From contig NZ_JABTEX010000009.1 of the NCBI RefSeq assembly GCF_015711645.1, positions 1 through 64,000 of the forward strand: DNA of 64,000 nt. Reading direction: 5' to 3'. This DNA is from Planomonospora sp. ID82291. Lineage in GTDB: Bacteria > Actinomycetota > Actinomycetes > Streptosporangiales > Streptosporangiaceae. The translations under genes and the position numbers were made by a program. A model generated the notes under the pieces. The model was not told where the DNA came from and did not search any database. It saw only the letters and a program-made list of their open reading frames with translations. This document shows positions 16,261-26,795 of this stretch, in pieces; the first letter of the stretch is position 1; every line of letters starts with the position of its first letter.

Positions 16261-17772
16261 ATGGCACCCCCCGCCCCGATCCTGCAGATGAGCGGGATCT
16301 GCAAGGAGTTTCCCGGCGTGAAGGCGCTGTCCGGCGTCGACTTCCGGCTCCTCCCCGGAGAGGTGCACGCGCTGATGGGAGAGAACGGCGCAGGCAAGTC
16401 GACCCTGATCAAGGTGCTCACCGGCGTCTACGCCATCGACGGCGGCCGGATCACCCTGGAAGGCGAGGACGTCGCCTTCACCGGCCCCCTCCAGTCGCAG
16501 CAGGCCGGGATCAGCACGGTCTACCAGGAGGTCAACCTCTGCGCGAACCTCTCGGTCGCGGAGAACATCTTCATCGGCCGTGAGCCGCGCCGGCTGGGCC
16601 GGATCCAGTGGAAGCGGATGCGGCGGCGCGCCACCGAACTGCTCGCCGGACTCGACCTCGACATCGACGTCTCGGCGCCGCTGTCCTCCTACTCCCTGGC
16701 CGTCCAGCAGATGGTGGCCATCGCCCGCGCGGTCGACATCTCCGCCCGGGTGCTCATCCTCGACGAACCGACCTCCAGCCTCGACAGCGGCGAGGTCGAG
16801 CAGCTCTTCCGGGTGATGCGCCGCCTCAAGGCCGAGGGCATCGCCATCCTGTTCGTCTCCCACTTCCTCGACCAGATCTACGAGATCTCCGACCGGATGA
16901 CGATCCTGCGCAACGGCAGCCTGGTGGGGGAGTACCTCACCAGCGAGCTCGGCCAGGTCGAACTGGTCGGCAAGATGATCGGCCGGGAGCTGGCCGACCT
17001 GGAGAAGCTGGAGGACAGGCCGCCCGCGCGGACGAGCGAGCCGCTGGTGGAGGCCGAGGCGCTGGGCCGCGGCGGAGCCATCGAGCCGTTCACGCTGACC
17101 GTGCACAAGGGCGAGGTGGTCGGCCTGGCCGGCCTGCTCGGCTCGGGCCGTACCGAGATCGCCCGGCTGCTGTTCGGCGCCGACCACGCGAGCACCGGCG
17201 CGCTGCGGATCGACGGCGAACCCGTCACCCTGCGCACCCCGCGCCTGGCGATGAACCGCGGGATCGCGTTCTGCTCGGAGAACCGCCGGGCCGAGGGACT
17301 CGTCCCCGACCTCACCGTCCGGGAGAACATCGTCCTGGCGCTGCAGGCGATGCGCGGCTGGAGCCGGCCGATCCCCCGGCGCACCCAGGACGAACTGGTC
17401 GACAAGTACGTCGCCGCGCTGAACATCCGCCCGGCCGACCCCGACCAACTGGTCAGGAACCTCAGCGGCGGCAACCAGCAGAAGGTGCTGCTGGCCCGCT
17501 GGCTCATCCTCGAACCCCGCCTGCTCATCCTGGACGAACCCACCCGCGGCATCGACGTCGGCGCGAAGGCGGAGATCCAGCGCCTGGTCGCCGAACTGTC
17601 CGACGGCGGCATGGCCGTGCTGTTCGTCTCCGCGGAGCTGGAGGAGGTCCTGCGCCTCAGCCACAAGGTCGCCGTGCTGCGGGACCGGAGGCTGGTGGCC
17701 GAACTGCCCAACGACGACGGCCTCACCACCGGAGTGATCATGGAGACCATCGCGAGCGGAGGCCGCTCATGA
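16261..17772 (+). CDS. ytfR: Sugar ABC transporter ATPase, duplicated (YtfR-like)
   Basis: A 503-residue protein with two ABC ATPase halves, as in ribose/arabinose-type importers. Half one has Walker A GENGAGKST, a Q-loop in VYQEV and Walker B LILDEPTSSLD. Half two has a weaker Walker A (GLLGSGRTE), signature LSGGNQQK and Walker B LILDEPTRGID. Only the first half keeps a normal Lys/Ser P-loop, as usual for this class. Start ATG 16261 follows GAGAGGAAGGG; the stop overlaps the next start by four bases. Confidence 0.92.
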   Translation: MAPPAPILQMSGICKEFPGVKALSGVDFRLLPGEVHALMGENGAGKSTLIKVLTGVYAIDGGRITLEGEDVAFTGPLQSQQAGISTVYQEVNLCANLSVAENIFIGREPRRLGRIQWKRMRRRATELLAGLDLDIDVSAPLSSYSLAVQQMVAIARAVDISARVLILDEPTSSLDSGEVEQLFRVMRRLKAEGIAILFVSHFLDQIYEISDRMTILRNGSLVGEYLTSELGQVELVGKMIGRELADLEKLEDRPPARTSEPLVEAEALGRGGAIEPFTLTVHKGEVVGLAGLLGSGRTEIARLLFGADHASTGALRIDGEPVTLRTPRLAMNRGIAFCSENRRAEGLVPDLTVRENIVLALQAMRGWSRPIPRRTQDELVDKYVAALNIRPADPDQLVRNLSGGNQQKVLLARWLILEPRLLILDEPTRGIDVGAKAEIQRLVAELSDGGMAVLFVSAELEEVLRLSHKVAVLRDRRLVAELPNDDGLTTGVIMETIASGGRS

Positions 17773-18821
17773 CGGCGCTCGTCCGGCACCGGCTCTTCTG
17801 GCCGGCCGCCGTCCTGGTCCTGCTGCTGGCGGCCAACGTGGCCTTCACGCCGGGCTTCCTGTCCATCGAGATGAAGGACGGCCACCTCTACGGCAGCCTC
17901 ATCGACATCTTCCGCTTCGGCGCGCCGCTGATCCTGGTGGCGATCGGCATGACGCTCGTCATCGCCACCGGCGGCATCGACCTGTCGGTCGGCTCGGTGG
18001 TGGCCATCTCCGGCGCCCTGGCCTGCCTGCACATCAGCGGCCTGCCCGACCAGAACGACGTGGGCGGCGTGCTGGCCGCCGTCGGGCTGGCCCTGGGCCT
18101 GGCGCTGGTGCTGGGCGCGTGGAACGGGTTCCTGGTCGCCGGCGTCGGCATCCAGCCGATCATCGCGACGCTGATCATCATGGTCGCCGGGCGCGGCCTC
18201 GCCCAGCTGATCACCGACGGGCAGATCGTCACCGTCAACAGCGACTCCTACAAGCTCATCGGCGGCGGCTACTGGCTGACGCTCCCGTTCGGCATCCTCA
18301 TCGTGCTGGCCGTCCTGGCGCTCACCGCGTTCCTCACCCGCCGCCTGGCCCTGGGGCTGCTGGTGGAGTCCATCGGCGGCAACGCCACGGCGAGCCGGCT
18401 GGCGGGCATCCGCTCGCGCGGGCTGACGGTGGCGGTCTACGCCTTCTGCGCCCTGTGCGCGGGCATCGCCGGGCTGATGATCAGCTCCAACGTCTCCAGC
18501 GCCGACGGCAACAACGCGGGCCTGTGGATCGAGCTCGACGCCATCCTCGCCGTGGTGATCGGCGGCACCTCCCTGATGGGCGGCCGGTTCTCCCTCGGCG
18601 GCACCGTGCTCGGCGCGCTGGTCATCCAGACGCTGACCACCACGATCTACTCCATCGGCATCCCACCGGAGACCACGCTGCTGTTCAAGGCGCTCGTCGT
18701 GACCGTGGTGTGCCTGGTGCAGTCCTCCGCCTTCCGCGAGAAGGTCTTCCAGCGCCGCGGGCGCCGCCGACCGGCCGCGCCCCGGGCCACCGACGACGAG
18801 AAGGTGGAGGTGCCGGCATGA
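17769..18821 (+). CDS. ytfT: Sugar ABC transporter permease (YtfT-like)
   Basis: A 350-residue membrane protein of the BPD_transp_2 family with about nine to ten helices. The conserved ATGGIDLSVGSVVAISGA loop and LDAILAVVIGGTSLMGG motif identify the family. ATG 17769 overlaps the ATPase stop (ATGA) and its own stop overlaps the next permease, so the three genes are translationally coupled. Forms a heterodimeric channel with the following protein. Confidence 0.9.
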   Translation: MTALVRHRLFWPAAVLVLLLAANVAFTPGFLSIEMKDGHLYGSLIDIFRFGAPLILVAIGMTLVIATGGIDLSVGSVVAISGALACLHISGLPDQNDVGGVLAAVGLALGLALVLGAWNGFLVAGVGIQPIIATLIIMVAGRGLAQLITDGQIVTVNSDSYKLIGGGYWLTLPFGILIVLAVLALTAFLTRRLALGLLVESIGGNATASRLAGIRSRGLTVAVYAFCALCAGIAGLMISSNVSSADGNNAGLWIELDAILAVVIGGTSLMGGRFSLGGTVLGALVIQTLTTTIYSIGIPPETTLLFKALVVTVVCLVQSSAFREKVFQRRGRRRPAAPRATDDEKVEVPA

Positions 18822-19816
18822 GCTCGGACATCCTGACCTCCGCCCGGCTGCGGCTGCCCGGCCGCCTCCGGAGCGCGTACATCCCCGTCCTGGCGACGGC
18901 CGGCCTGCTGGCGGCGATGTTCGTCGCCGGAGGCGTGCGCTACGAGGGGTTCGCCAGCGGGCAGGTCGTGCTCAACGTCTTCATCGACAACGCCTTCCTG
19001 CTCGTGGTCGCCGTCGGCATGACCTTCGTGATCCTCACCGGCGGCATCGACCTGTCGGTCGGCGCGGTCGTGGCCCTGTCCACGATGGTCTCGGCGAGCC
19101 TCATGACCGACCACGGCTGGCCGCCGCTGCTGGTGGTCCCGCTCGTGCTGCTCATCGGCTCGGTGCTCGGCCTGGCGATGGGCTGCATCATCCACTACTT
19201 CGAGATCCAGCCGTTCATCGTCACGCTGGCCGGCATGTTCCTGGCCCGGGGCCTGTGCTATGTGATCGGCACCGAATCGATCTCGATCACCGACCCGGAC
19301 TACACGGCCGTCGCCCAGGCGCGGATCGCGCTGCCGGGGGAGATGTCCGTCTCGGTGAGCGTGCTGATCGCCGTGGCGGTGGCCGGCGCCGCGGCGTACG
19401 TGCTGCACTACACCCGTCTGGGGCGCAACGTCTACGCGATCGGCGGCAGCGAGCAGTCGGCGCTGCTCATGGGCCTGCCGGTGGCCAGGACGAAGATCGC
19501 GGTCTACACGATCAGCGGCTTCTGCTCCGCGCTCGGCGGCGTGCTGTTCTCGCTCTACACGCTCTCCGGTTACGGTCTCAACGCGCTGGGTATGGAACTG
19601 GACGCGATCGCCGCGGTCGTCATCGGCGGCACCCTGCTGACCGGCGGGTCCGGTTACCTCGCGGGCACCGTTCTCGGGGTGCTGGTGCTCGGTCTGATTC
19701 AGACGATCATCAGTTTCGAGGGCACCCTCAGCTCCTGGTGGACCAAGATCTTCATCGGGCTGCTGCTCTTCGCCTTCATCCTGCTCCAGCGCCTCATCTC
19801 CGCGCGCCGGGCGTGA
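18818..19816 (+). CDS. yjfF: Sugar ABC transporter permease (YjfF-like)
   Basis: A 332-residue partner permease with the same family signatures (LTGGIDLSVGAVVALSTM; MELDAIAAVVIGGTLLTGG). Start ATG 18818 overlaps the preceding stop. Last gene of the transporter block; 52 bases separate it from araB. Confidence 0.9.
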   Translation: MSSDILTSARLRLPGRLRSAYIPVLATAGLLAAMFVAGGVRYEGFASGQVVLNVFIDNAFLLVVAVGMTFVILTGGIDLSVGAVVALSTMVSASLMTDHGWPPLLVVPLVLLIGSVLGLAMGCIIHYFEIQPFIVTLAGMFLARGLCYVIGTESISITDPDYTAVAQARIALPGEMSVSVSVLIAVAVAGAAAYVLHYTRLGRNVYAIGGSEQSALLMGLPVARTKIAVYTISGFCSALGGVLFSLYTLSGYGLNALGMELDAIAAVVIGGTLLTGGSGYLAGTVLGVLVLGLIQTIISFEGTLSSWWTKIFIGLLLFAFILLQRLISARRA

Positions 19817-19868
19817 TCCGTCCGCTGCGGAGCCGTGCCTCGTGAACCCTCTGAACAGGAGAGACATT

Positions 19869-19883
19869 GTGAACGTTAACAAC
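19869..19883 (+). promoter_or_regulatory. Putative LacI-family operator D, covering the araB start codon
   Basis: GTGAACGTTAACAAC is the best match to the shared operator. It coincides exactly with the first five codons of araB (Met-Asn-Val-Asn-Asn). A repressor here could block transcription from an upstream promoter or act as a roadblock within the operon. Confidence 0.55.
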
Positions 19884-21563
19884 GATCAATACGTCGTCGG
19901 GGTCGACTTCGGCACCCTGTCCGGCCGTGCCGTGGTGGTCCGGGTCGCCGACGGTGCCGAGATGGGCAGCGCGGTGCACGAGTACCCGCACCGGGTGATC
20001 GAGGACCGGTTGCCCGGCACGGACGTGCGGCTGGGACCGGCCTGGGCGCTGCAGTCGCCCGAGGACTGGCGCGAGGTCCTGCGCACCGCCGTGCCGGAGG
20101 CGATCATCGTTTCGGGGATCTCCCCGGCGCAGGTCGTCGGCATCGGCACCGACTTCACCGCCTGCACGGTGCTGCCGGCCACCGCCGACGGCACCCCCCT
20201 GTGCGAGACCGAGGGACTGGCGGCCCGGCCGCACGCCTGGCCGAAACTCTGGAAGCACCACGCCGCCCAGCCGCACGCCGACCGGATCAACGCCGTCGCC
20301 GCCAAGCGGGGCGAGACCTGGCTGCCCCGCTACGGCGGGAAGATCTCCTCGGAGTGGCACTTCGCCAAGGCGCTGCAGGCGCTGGAGGAGGACCCCGAGG
20401 TCTACGCCGCCGCCGACCACTGGATCGAGGCCGCCGACTGGATCGTCTGGCAGCTGACCGGCGTGCAGACCCGCAACGTCTGCACGGCCGGCTACAAGGC
20501 GATCCGCCAGGACGGGGCCTACCCGTCCGACGACTTCCTGGCCGAGCTCAATCCCGCCCTGGCCGGTCACACCGGCAAGCTCGGCCCGGAACCGGTGCCG
20601 CTCGGCGGCCTCGCGGGCACGCTGTCCGCGACGGCCGCCGGGTGGACCGGACTCCCCGAGGGCATCGCGGTCGCCGTCGGCAACGTCGACGCGCACGTCA
20701 CCGCCGCCGCCGCCGACGCCGTGCGGCCCGGCCAGATGGTCGCGATCATGGGCACCTCGACCTGCCACATCATGCCCTCCGACAGCCTCGCCGAGGTTTC
20801 CGGCATGTGCGGCGTGGTCCGCGACGGGATCGTGCCGGGGCTGTGGGGCTACGAGGCGGGCCAGTCCGCCGTCGGCGACATCTTCGGCTGGTTCGTCGAC
20901 ACCTGCGTGCCCGGGTCCTACGAGCGGGAGGCCGAGCGCAAGGGCGTCTCGGTGCACGAGCACCTGACCGCCCTCGCCGCCGAGCAGGCGGTCGGACAGC
21001 ACGGCCTGGTGGTGCTGGACTGGCACAACGGCAACCGGTCGGTGCTCGTCGACCACGACCTGTCGGCGGTGGTCGTGGGCCAGACGCTCGCCACCCGCCC
21101 CGAGGACACCTACCGGGCGCTCATCGAGGCCACCGCCTTCGGCGCCCGCACGATCGTGGAGGCGTTCGAGTCCTCCGGCGTGCCGGTGCGGGAGTTCGTG
21201 GTCGCCGGCGGCCTGCTGAAGAACCGCTTCCTCATGCAGGTCTACGCCGACGTGCTGCGCCGCCCGCTGTCGGTGATCGGTTCCGAGCAGGGCTGCGCGC
21301 TCGGCTCGGCGATCCACGCGGCCGTCGCCGCCGGGGCCTACCCCGACATCACCGCCGCCGCCGCGGCGATGGGCAAGCGCACCGAGGCCGCCTACCTGCC
21401 CGACCCCGGCCGGGCCGACGCCTACGACCGGCTGTACGCCGAGTACCGCCGCCTGCACGACCACTTCGGCCGGGGCGAGGAGCCCGCCGGCGGTACCGCC
21501 GGCAACGACGTCCTGCACCGGCTGCGGGCCCTGCGCAACGAGGCCGGCGGGGCGAGCGCGTGA
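19869..21563 (+). CDS. araB: L-ribulokinase
   Basis: A 564-residue FGGY-family sugar kinase that phosphorylates L-ribulose at O5. The N-terminal phosphate loop is VGVDFGTLSGRAVVV; the domain-two signature is VAGGLLKNRFLMQVYADVL and the MGTSTCHIMPS block is typical of AraB. I chose GTG 19869 because AGGAGA lies seven bases upstream and the kinase fold begins within ten residues; an in-frame GTG at 19842 would place the ribosome site inside the gene. It heads the araB-araD-araA catabolic block. Confidence 0.95.
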   Translation: MNVNNDQYVVGVDFGTLSGRAVVVRVADGAEMGSAVHEYPHRVIEDRLPGTDVRLGPAWALQSPEDWREVLRTAVPEAIIVSGISPAQVVGIGTDFTACTVLPATADGTPLCETEGLAARPHAWPKLWKHHAAQPHADRINAVAAKRGETWLPRYGGKISSEWHFAKALQALEEDPEVYAAADHWIEAADWIVWQLTGVQTRNVCTAGYKAIRQDGAYPSDDFLAELNPALAGHTGKLGPEPVPLGGLAGTLSATAAGWTGLPEGIAVAVGNVDAHVTAAAADAVRPGQMVAIMGTSTCHIMPSDSLAEVSGMCGVVRDGIVPGLWGYEAGQSAVGDIFGWFVDTCVPGSYEREAERKGVSVHEHLTALAAEQAVGQHGLVVLDWHNGNRSVLVDHDLSAVVVGQTLATRPEDTYRALIEATAFGARTIVEAFESSGVPVREFVVAGGLLKNRFLMQVYADVLRRPLSVIGSEQGCALGSAIHAAVAAGAYPDITAAAAAMGKRTEAAYLPDPGRADAYDRLYAEYRRLHDHFGRGEEPAGGTAGNDVLHRLRALRNEAGGASA

Positions 21564-21636
21564 CCCCCGTCCGGCACCCCGACCTCCGATCCACCGAGTC
21601 ACGCCGGTCCCCGCGGCCGGCCAGGGAGAACCCATC

Positions 21637-22320
21637 ATGACCTCCGCCACCACCGGCAGCGCCGCCAGTGCCGTCAAGGCCCTGCGGGAGACCGTCTGCC
21701 GCCTCCACTCCGAGCTGGTCCGCTACAACCTCGTCGCCTGGACCGCCGGGAACGTCTCCGGCCGGGTGCCCGGCGAGGACCTGTTCGTCATCAAGCCCAG
21801 CGGCATCTCCTACGACGACCTGACGCCCGAGTCGATCGTGGTGTGCGACCTCGACGGCAACCTGGTCGAGGGCGAGCTCGCCCCGTCCAGCGACACGGCC
21901 GCGCACGCCTACGTCTACCGCGCCATGCCGCACGTCGGCGGCGTCGTGCACACCCACTCGACCTACGCCTCGGCCTGGGCGGCCCGCGGCGAGGCGATCC
22001 CGTGCGTGCTCACCGCGATGGCCGACGAGTTCGGCGGGGAGATCCCCGTGGGGCCGTTCGCGCTGATCGGCAACGACGACATCGGCAAGGGCATCGTCGC
22101 CACGCTGGAGGGCCACCGCTCTCCGGCGGTGCTCATGCAGAACCACGGGGTGTTCACCATCGGCAAGGACGCCCGCGCCGCGGTGAAGGCCGCCGTCATG
22201 TGCGAGGACGTCGCCCGGACCGTGCACGTCGCCCGCCAGATCGGCGAGCCGCTGCCGATCGCCCAGGCCGACATCGACCGCCTCCACGACCGCTACCAGA
22301 ACGTGTACGGCCAGCGCTGA
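21637..22320 (+). CDS. araD: L-ribulose-5-phosphate 4-epimerase
   Basis: A 227-residue class II aldolase-fold metalloenzyme that converts L-ribulose 5-phosphate to D-xylulose 5-phosphate. Zinc-binding HTHSTYASAWAARG and the later QNHGVFTIGKDA motif are intact, as is the phosphate-binding GNVSGR near the N terminus. Start ATG 21637 follows GGGAGA. Lies 73 bases after araB and 25 before araA. Confidence 0.93.
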   Translation: MTSATTGSAASAVKALRETVCRLHSELVRYNLVAWTAGNVSGRVPGEDLFVIKPSGISYDDLTPESIVVCDLDGNLVEGELAPSSDTAAHAYVYRAMPHVGGVVHTHSTYASAWAARGEAIPCVLTAMADEFGGEIPVGPFALIGNDDIGKGIVATLEGHRSPAVLMQNHGVFTIGKDARAAVKAAVMCEDVARTVHVARQIGEPLPIAQADIDRLHDRYQNVYGQR

Positions 22321-22345
22321 ACCGCACGGACAAGGAGTCTGAACA

Positions 22346-23851
22346 ATGAAGTCCCTCAACGGCCGCGAGATCTGGTTCCTCACCGGGAGCCAGGGCCTGT
22401 ACGGCGAGGACACGCTGCGCCAGGTGGCCGAGCAGTCCCGGCGGATCGCCGAGGCGCTGAACGACGCCGAGACCGTGCCGTTCCGCGTGGAGTGGAAGCC
22501 GGTGCTCACCGACGCCGACGCGATCCGGCGCATCTGCCTGGAGGCGAACGCCGACGACGCCTGCATCGGCGTCATCGCCTGGATGCACACGTTCTCCCCG
22601 GCCAAGATGTGGATCGCCGGGCTGGACGCGCTGCGCACCCCGCTGCTGCACCTGCACACCCAGGCCAACATGGCGCTGCCCTGGGACTCCATCGACATGG
22701 ACTTCATGAACCTGAACCAGGCCGCCCACGGCGACCGTGAGTTCGGGTACATCCAGTCGCGGCTCGGGGTGCCCCGCAAGACCGTCGCCGGGCACGTCAG
22801 CGACCCGTCGGTCGCGGCCCGGATCGGCGCCTGGGCCCGCGCCGCGGCCGGCCGCGCCGAGGTCGGCTCGCTCCGGCTGGCCCGCTTCGGCGACAACATG
22901 CGGGACGTGGCCGTCACCGAGGGCGACAAGGTCGAGGCGCAGCGGCGCTTCGGCGTGTCGGTCAACACCTACGGGGTCAACGACCTGGTCGCCGCCGTCG
23001 ACGCCGCCTCCGACGCCGAGATCGACACGCTCGTCGCCGAGTACCAGGACGCCTACACGGTCGCGCCCGAACTGCGCTCCGGCGGCGAGCGGCATGACTC
23101 GCTGCGCTACGCCGCCCGCATCGAGCTGGGCCTGCGCGGCTTCCTGGAGGCGGGCCGGTTCGGCGCGTTCACCACCAACTTCGAGGACCTCGGCGGCCTG
23201 CGGCAGCTGCCCGGCCTGGCCGTGCAGCGGCTGATGGCCGACGGGTACGGCTTCGGCGGCGAGGGCGACTGGAAGACCTCGGTGCTGCTGCGCACGCTCA
23301 AGACGATGGCGGCGGGCCTGCCCGGCGGCACCTCGTTCATGGAGGACTACACCTACCACCTGAACCCGGGCCAGGAGCTCATCCTCGGCGCGCACATGCT
23401 GGAGGTCTGCCCGACGATCGCCTCCGGCACGCCGTCGTGCGAGATCCACCCGCTGAGCATCGGCGGCCGGGAGGACCCGGTCCGACTCGTCTTCGACGCC
23501 GAGCCCGGCCCCGCGGTGGTGGTGGGCCTGGCCGACATGGGCGACCGGTTCCGGCTGGTCGCCAACGAGATCGACGTCGTCGAGCCCGCCGCGCCGCTGC
23601 CCAACCTGCCGGTGGCCCGCGCGGTGTGGCGGCCCCGCCCCGACCTGCGCACCTCCGCCGAGGCCTGGCTCACCGCCGGAGCCCCGCACCACACCGTGCT
23701 GTCGGCCGCCGTCGGAGCCGAGGAGCTCACCGACTTCGCCGACATGCTCGGCGTCGAGCTGCTCGTCATCGACGCCGAGACGACCTCCCGGCAGTTCGCC
23801 AAGGAGCTGCGCTGGAACCAGGCCTACCACCGCCTGGCCCAGGGGTTCTGA
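22346..23851 (+). CDS. araA: L-arabinose isomerase
   Basis: A 501-residue Mn-dependent isomerase converting L-arabinose to L-ribulose, the first step of the pathway. It starts with the family hallmark [17 protein letters not shown] and carries [37 protein letters not shown]-type substrate residues and the metal-site region [13 protein letters not shown]. Start ATG 22346 follows AAGGAG. Last gene of the operon. Confidence 0.96.
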   Translation: MKSLNGREIWFLTGSQGLYGEDTLRQVAEQSRRIAEALNDAETVPFRVEWKPVLTDADAIRRICLEANADDACIGVIAWMHTFSPAKMWIAGLDALRTPLLHLHTQANMALPWDSIDMDFMNLNQAAHGDREFGYIQSRLGVPRKTVAGHVSDPSVAARIGAWARAAAGRAEVGSLRLARFGDNMRDVAVTEGDKVEAQRRFGVSVNTYGVNDLVAAVDAASDAEIDTLVAEYQDAYTVAPELRSGGERHDSLRYAARIELGLRGFLEAGRFGAFTTNFEDLGGLRQLPGLAVQRLMADGYGFGGEGDWKTSVLLRTLKTMAAGLPGGTSFMEDYTYHLNPGQELILGAHMLEVCPTIASGTPSCEIHPLSIGGREDPVRLVFDAEPGPAVVVGLADMGDRFRLVANEIDVVEPAAPLPNLPVARAVWRPRPDLRTSAEAWLTAGAPHHTVLSAAVGAEELTDFADMLGVELLVIDAETTSRQFAKELRWNQAYHRLAQGF

Positions 23852-23874
23852 CCGCCGCGTCGCGACCGGTCCCG

Positions 23875-23913
23875 CCCGCCCCGGCCCCGGGGGGATTCGG
23901 GGGGAGGGGCGGG
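23875..23913 (+). terminator. GC-rich hairpin after araA
   Basis: CCCGCCCC (23875-23882) can pair with GGGGCGGG (23906-23913) across a G-rich loop. It lies between the araA stop and the next gene. Pairing in several registers is possible, so the exact structure is uncertain. Confidence 0.4.
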
Positions 23914-23925
23914 TAGGAGCCGGGC

Positions 23926-24891
23926 ATGACGCGAATCGGATACACGATGATGGGCGAGCAGACGCCCGCCCGGCAGCTGGTGGACGACGTGGTCGCGGCC
24001 GAGCGGGCCGGGTTCGACTACGCGGTCGCCTCCGACCACTACTTCCCGTGGCTGGAGGAGATGGGGCACTCGCCGTACGCCTGGTCGGTGCTCGGCGCGG
24101 CGGCGTACGCCACGGAGAACCTGCCGCTGATGACCTACGTGACCTGCCCGATCATGCGCTACCACCCGGCGGTGGTGGCGCAGAAGGCGGCCACGGTGGG
24201 GGTGCTGTCCGGCGGCCGGTTCACGCTCGGGCTGGGCGCGGGGGAGAACCTCAACGAGCACGTGATCGGCCAGGGCTGGCCGCCCGTCAACACCCGGCAC
24301 GAGATGTTCCGGGAGGCCATCGAGATCATCAAGGGCCTCTTCGAGGGCGGCTACTTCACCTACCGGGGCGAGTACTTCGACGTCGACTCGGCCAAGCTGT
24401 TCGACCTGCCCGAGCAGCCGGTACCGCTCGCCATCGCCGCCTCCGGCACGCAGTCCGGGGACATCGCCGCCCGGTACGGCGACGCGCTCGTCGCGGTGGA
24501 CCCGGACACCGACCTGGTGCGCTGGTTCAACGACTCGCGCGGCCAGGGCAGGCCGGTCTACGGCCAGCTGGCGATCAGCTACGACCCCGACCGCGACGCG
24601 GCGGTGGAGCGCGCGCACCGGCTCTGGCGCTGGGCCCTGCCCGGCTGGAAGGTCATGGCCGAGCTGCCCGCGCCGGTCAACTTCGCCGCCGCCGCCGCGA
24701 CCGTGCGCCCGGAGGACGTCGCGGAGAAGATCCCGTGCGGCGCCGACGTGGAGGCGGTCGTCGAGGCCGTTCGCGCCTACACCGACGCCGGGTTCACCCA
24801 CGTCGCGCTGGTCCAGATCGGCGCCGAGCACCAGCGCGCGTTCATCGAGTGGTCGGAGAAGGAGCTGCTGCCCGCCCTGCGGCGGGGGTGA
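23926..24891 (+). CDS. F420-dependent LLM-class oxidoreductase (TIGR03557-like)
   Basis: A 321-residue luciferase-like TIM-barrel flavoprotein of the F420-dependent group related to glucose-6-phosphate dehydrogenase Fgd. Motifs: ASDHYFPWLEE, YHPAVVAQKAATVGVLSGGRF, LGLGAGENLNEHV and the substrate-side IAASGTQSGD. The substrate is unknown. Start ATG 23926 follows AGGAG. It is a single gene after the arabinose block and its link to sugar use is unproven. Confidence 0.85.
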   Translation: MTRIGYTMMGEQTPARQLVDDVVAAERAGFDYAVASDHYFPWLEEMGHSPYAWSVLGAAAYATENLPLMTYVTCPIMRYHPAVVAQKAATVGVLSGGRFTLGLGAGENLNEHVIGQGWPPVNTRHEMFREAIEIIKGLFEGGYFTYRGEYFDVDSAKLFDLPEQPVPLAIAASGTQSGDIAARYGDALVAVDPDTDLVRWFNDSRGQGRPVYGQLAISYDPDRDAAVERAHRLWRWALPGWKVMAELPAPVNFAAAAATVRPEDVAEKIPCGADVEAVVEAVRAYTDAGFTHVALVQIGAEHQRAFIEWSEKELLPALRRG

Positions 24892-24909
24892 GGGGCCGTA
24901 CAGGGCAGC

Positions 24910-25003
24910 CGTAGGCACGCCGGGCGCCGTCGGGAATCACGTGCAGGATGCGGGGGCGGTAGTGGATGTCGTGGTTCCACCGCTTGCCGTCGTCCACCGC
25001 CAT
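24910..25003 (-). pseudogene. SAM-methyltransferase, N-terminal remnant
   Basis: Reverse-strand ATG 25003 opens with MAVDDGKRWNHDIHYRP and RILHVIPDGARRAYGC, resembling the start of class I methyltransferases (WNHNxHYxPxILxxxPxGxxRALDVGCG). The match stops at the point where the SAM-binding glycine motif should begin, and the frame then runs into the end of the oxidoreductase gene. It is a deletion remnant. Confidence 0.45.
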
Positions 25004-25143
25004 GTGATCATCTTGCCGGATGCGGTGGTGTCATCGGAATCCGCCGGGAAAACATCGCGGTGGGATGTCGAGAATCCGAGCGCGGCTCCGTCCCCGCAGT
25101 GAACACGGCCACAACGGGCCGCACCGGCACCAAGGAGAACACG

Positions 25144-25551
25144 ATGGCCAAGTACCTGTTGCTCAAGCACTACCGCGGCGCCCCGGCTCCGGTCAACGAC
25201 GTGCCGATGGACCAGTGGACGCCGGAGGAGATCTCGGCCCACCTGCGGTACATGCACGACTTCGCCGCCCGGCTGGAGGCCACCGGCGAGTTCGTCGGCG
25301 GCCAGGCGCTCTCCCCGGAGGGCACGTTCGTCCGCTACGACGGCGAGGGACGGCCGCCGGTCACCGACGGCCCGTTCGCCGAGACCAAGGACCTGATCGC
25401 CGGCTGGATGGTGATCGACGTCGAGACCTACGAGCGGGCGCTCGAACTGGCCGGCGAGCTGTCCGCGGCTCCGGGGGCGGGCGGGAAGCCGATCCACGAG
25501 TGGCTCGAGGTGCGCCCGTTCCTGGCCGCGCCCCCGACCATCACGGAGTGA
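25144..25551 (+). CDS. YCII/DGPF-domain protein
   Basis: A 135-residue YCII-related protein with the eponymous DGPFAETKDLIAGW motif. Such proteins have a ferredoxin-like fold of uncertain enzymatic activity and are the standard genomic partners of ECF42-type sigma factors, which follow here six bases after the stop. Start ATG 25144 follows AAGGAG. Confidence 0.88.
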   Translation: MAKYLLLKHYRGAPAPVNDVPMDQWTPEEISAHLRYMHDFAARLEATGEFVGGQALSPEGTFVRYDGEGRPPVTDGPFAETKDLIAGWMVIDVETYERALELAGELSAAPGAGGKPIHEWLEVRPFLAAPPTITE

Positions 25552-25557
25552 CGCACG

Positions 25558-26703
<1,146 letters not shown>

Positions 26704-26743
26704 GCGGCGCGGCACGATCGTTCGAGCAGGCCGCCGCGGCGGG

Positions 26744-26780
26744 GAGCGCGCCGTCCCGGTTCCAGTGGGACGGCGCGCTC
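26744..26780. terminator. Bidirectional terminator hairpin
   Basis: Perfect 14-bp arms, GAGCGCGCCGTCCC (26744-26757) and GGGACGGCGCGCTC (26767-26780), with a nine-base loop, between the convergent sigma-factor and ABC-exporter genes. Confidence 0.75.
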
Positions 26781-26795
26781 AGCGGGACGGCGCCC

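Noticed and set aside
15226-17664. An 812-codon open frame on the minus strand
   Set aside because: Antisense to the binding protein and ATPase genes, rich in Asp/Gly/Arg/Leu with no domain.
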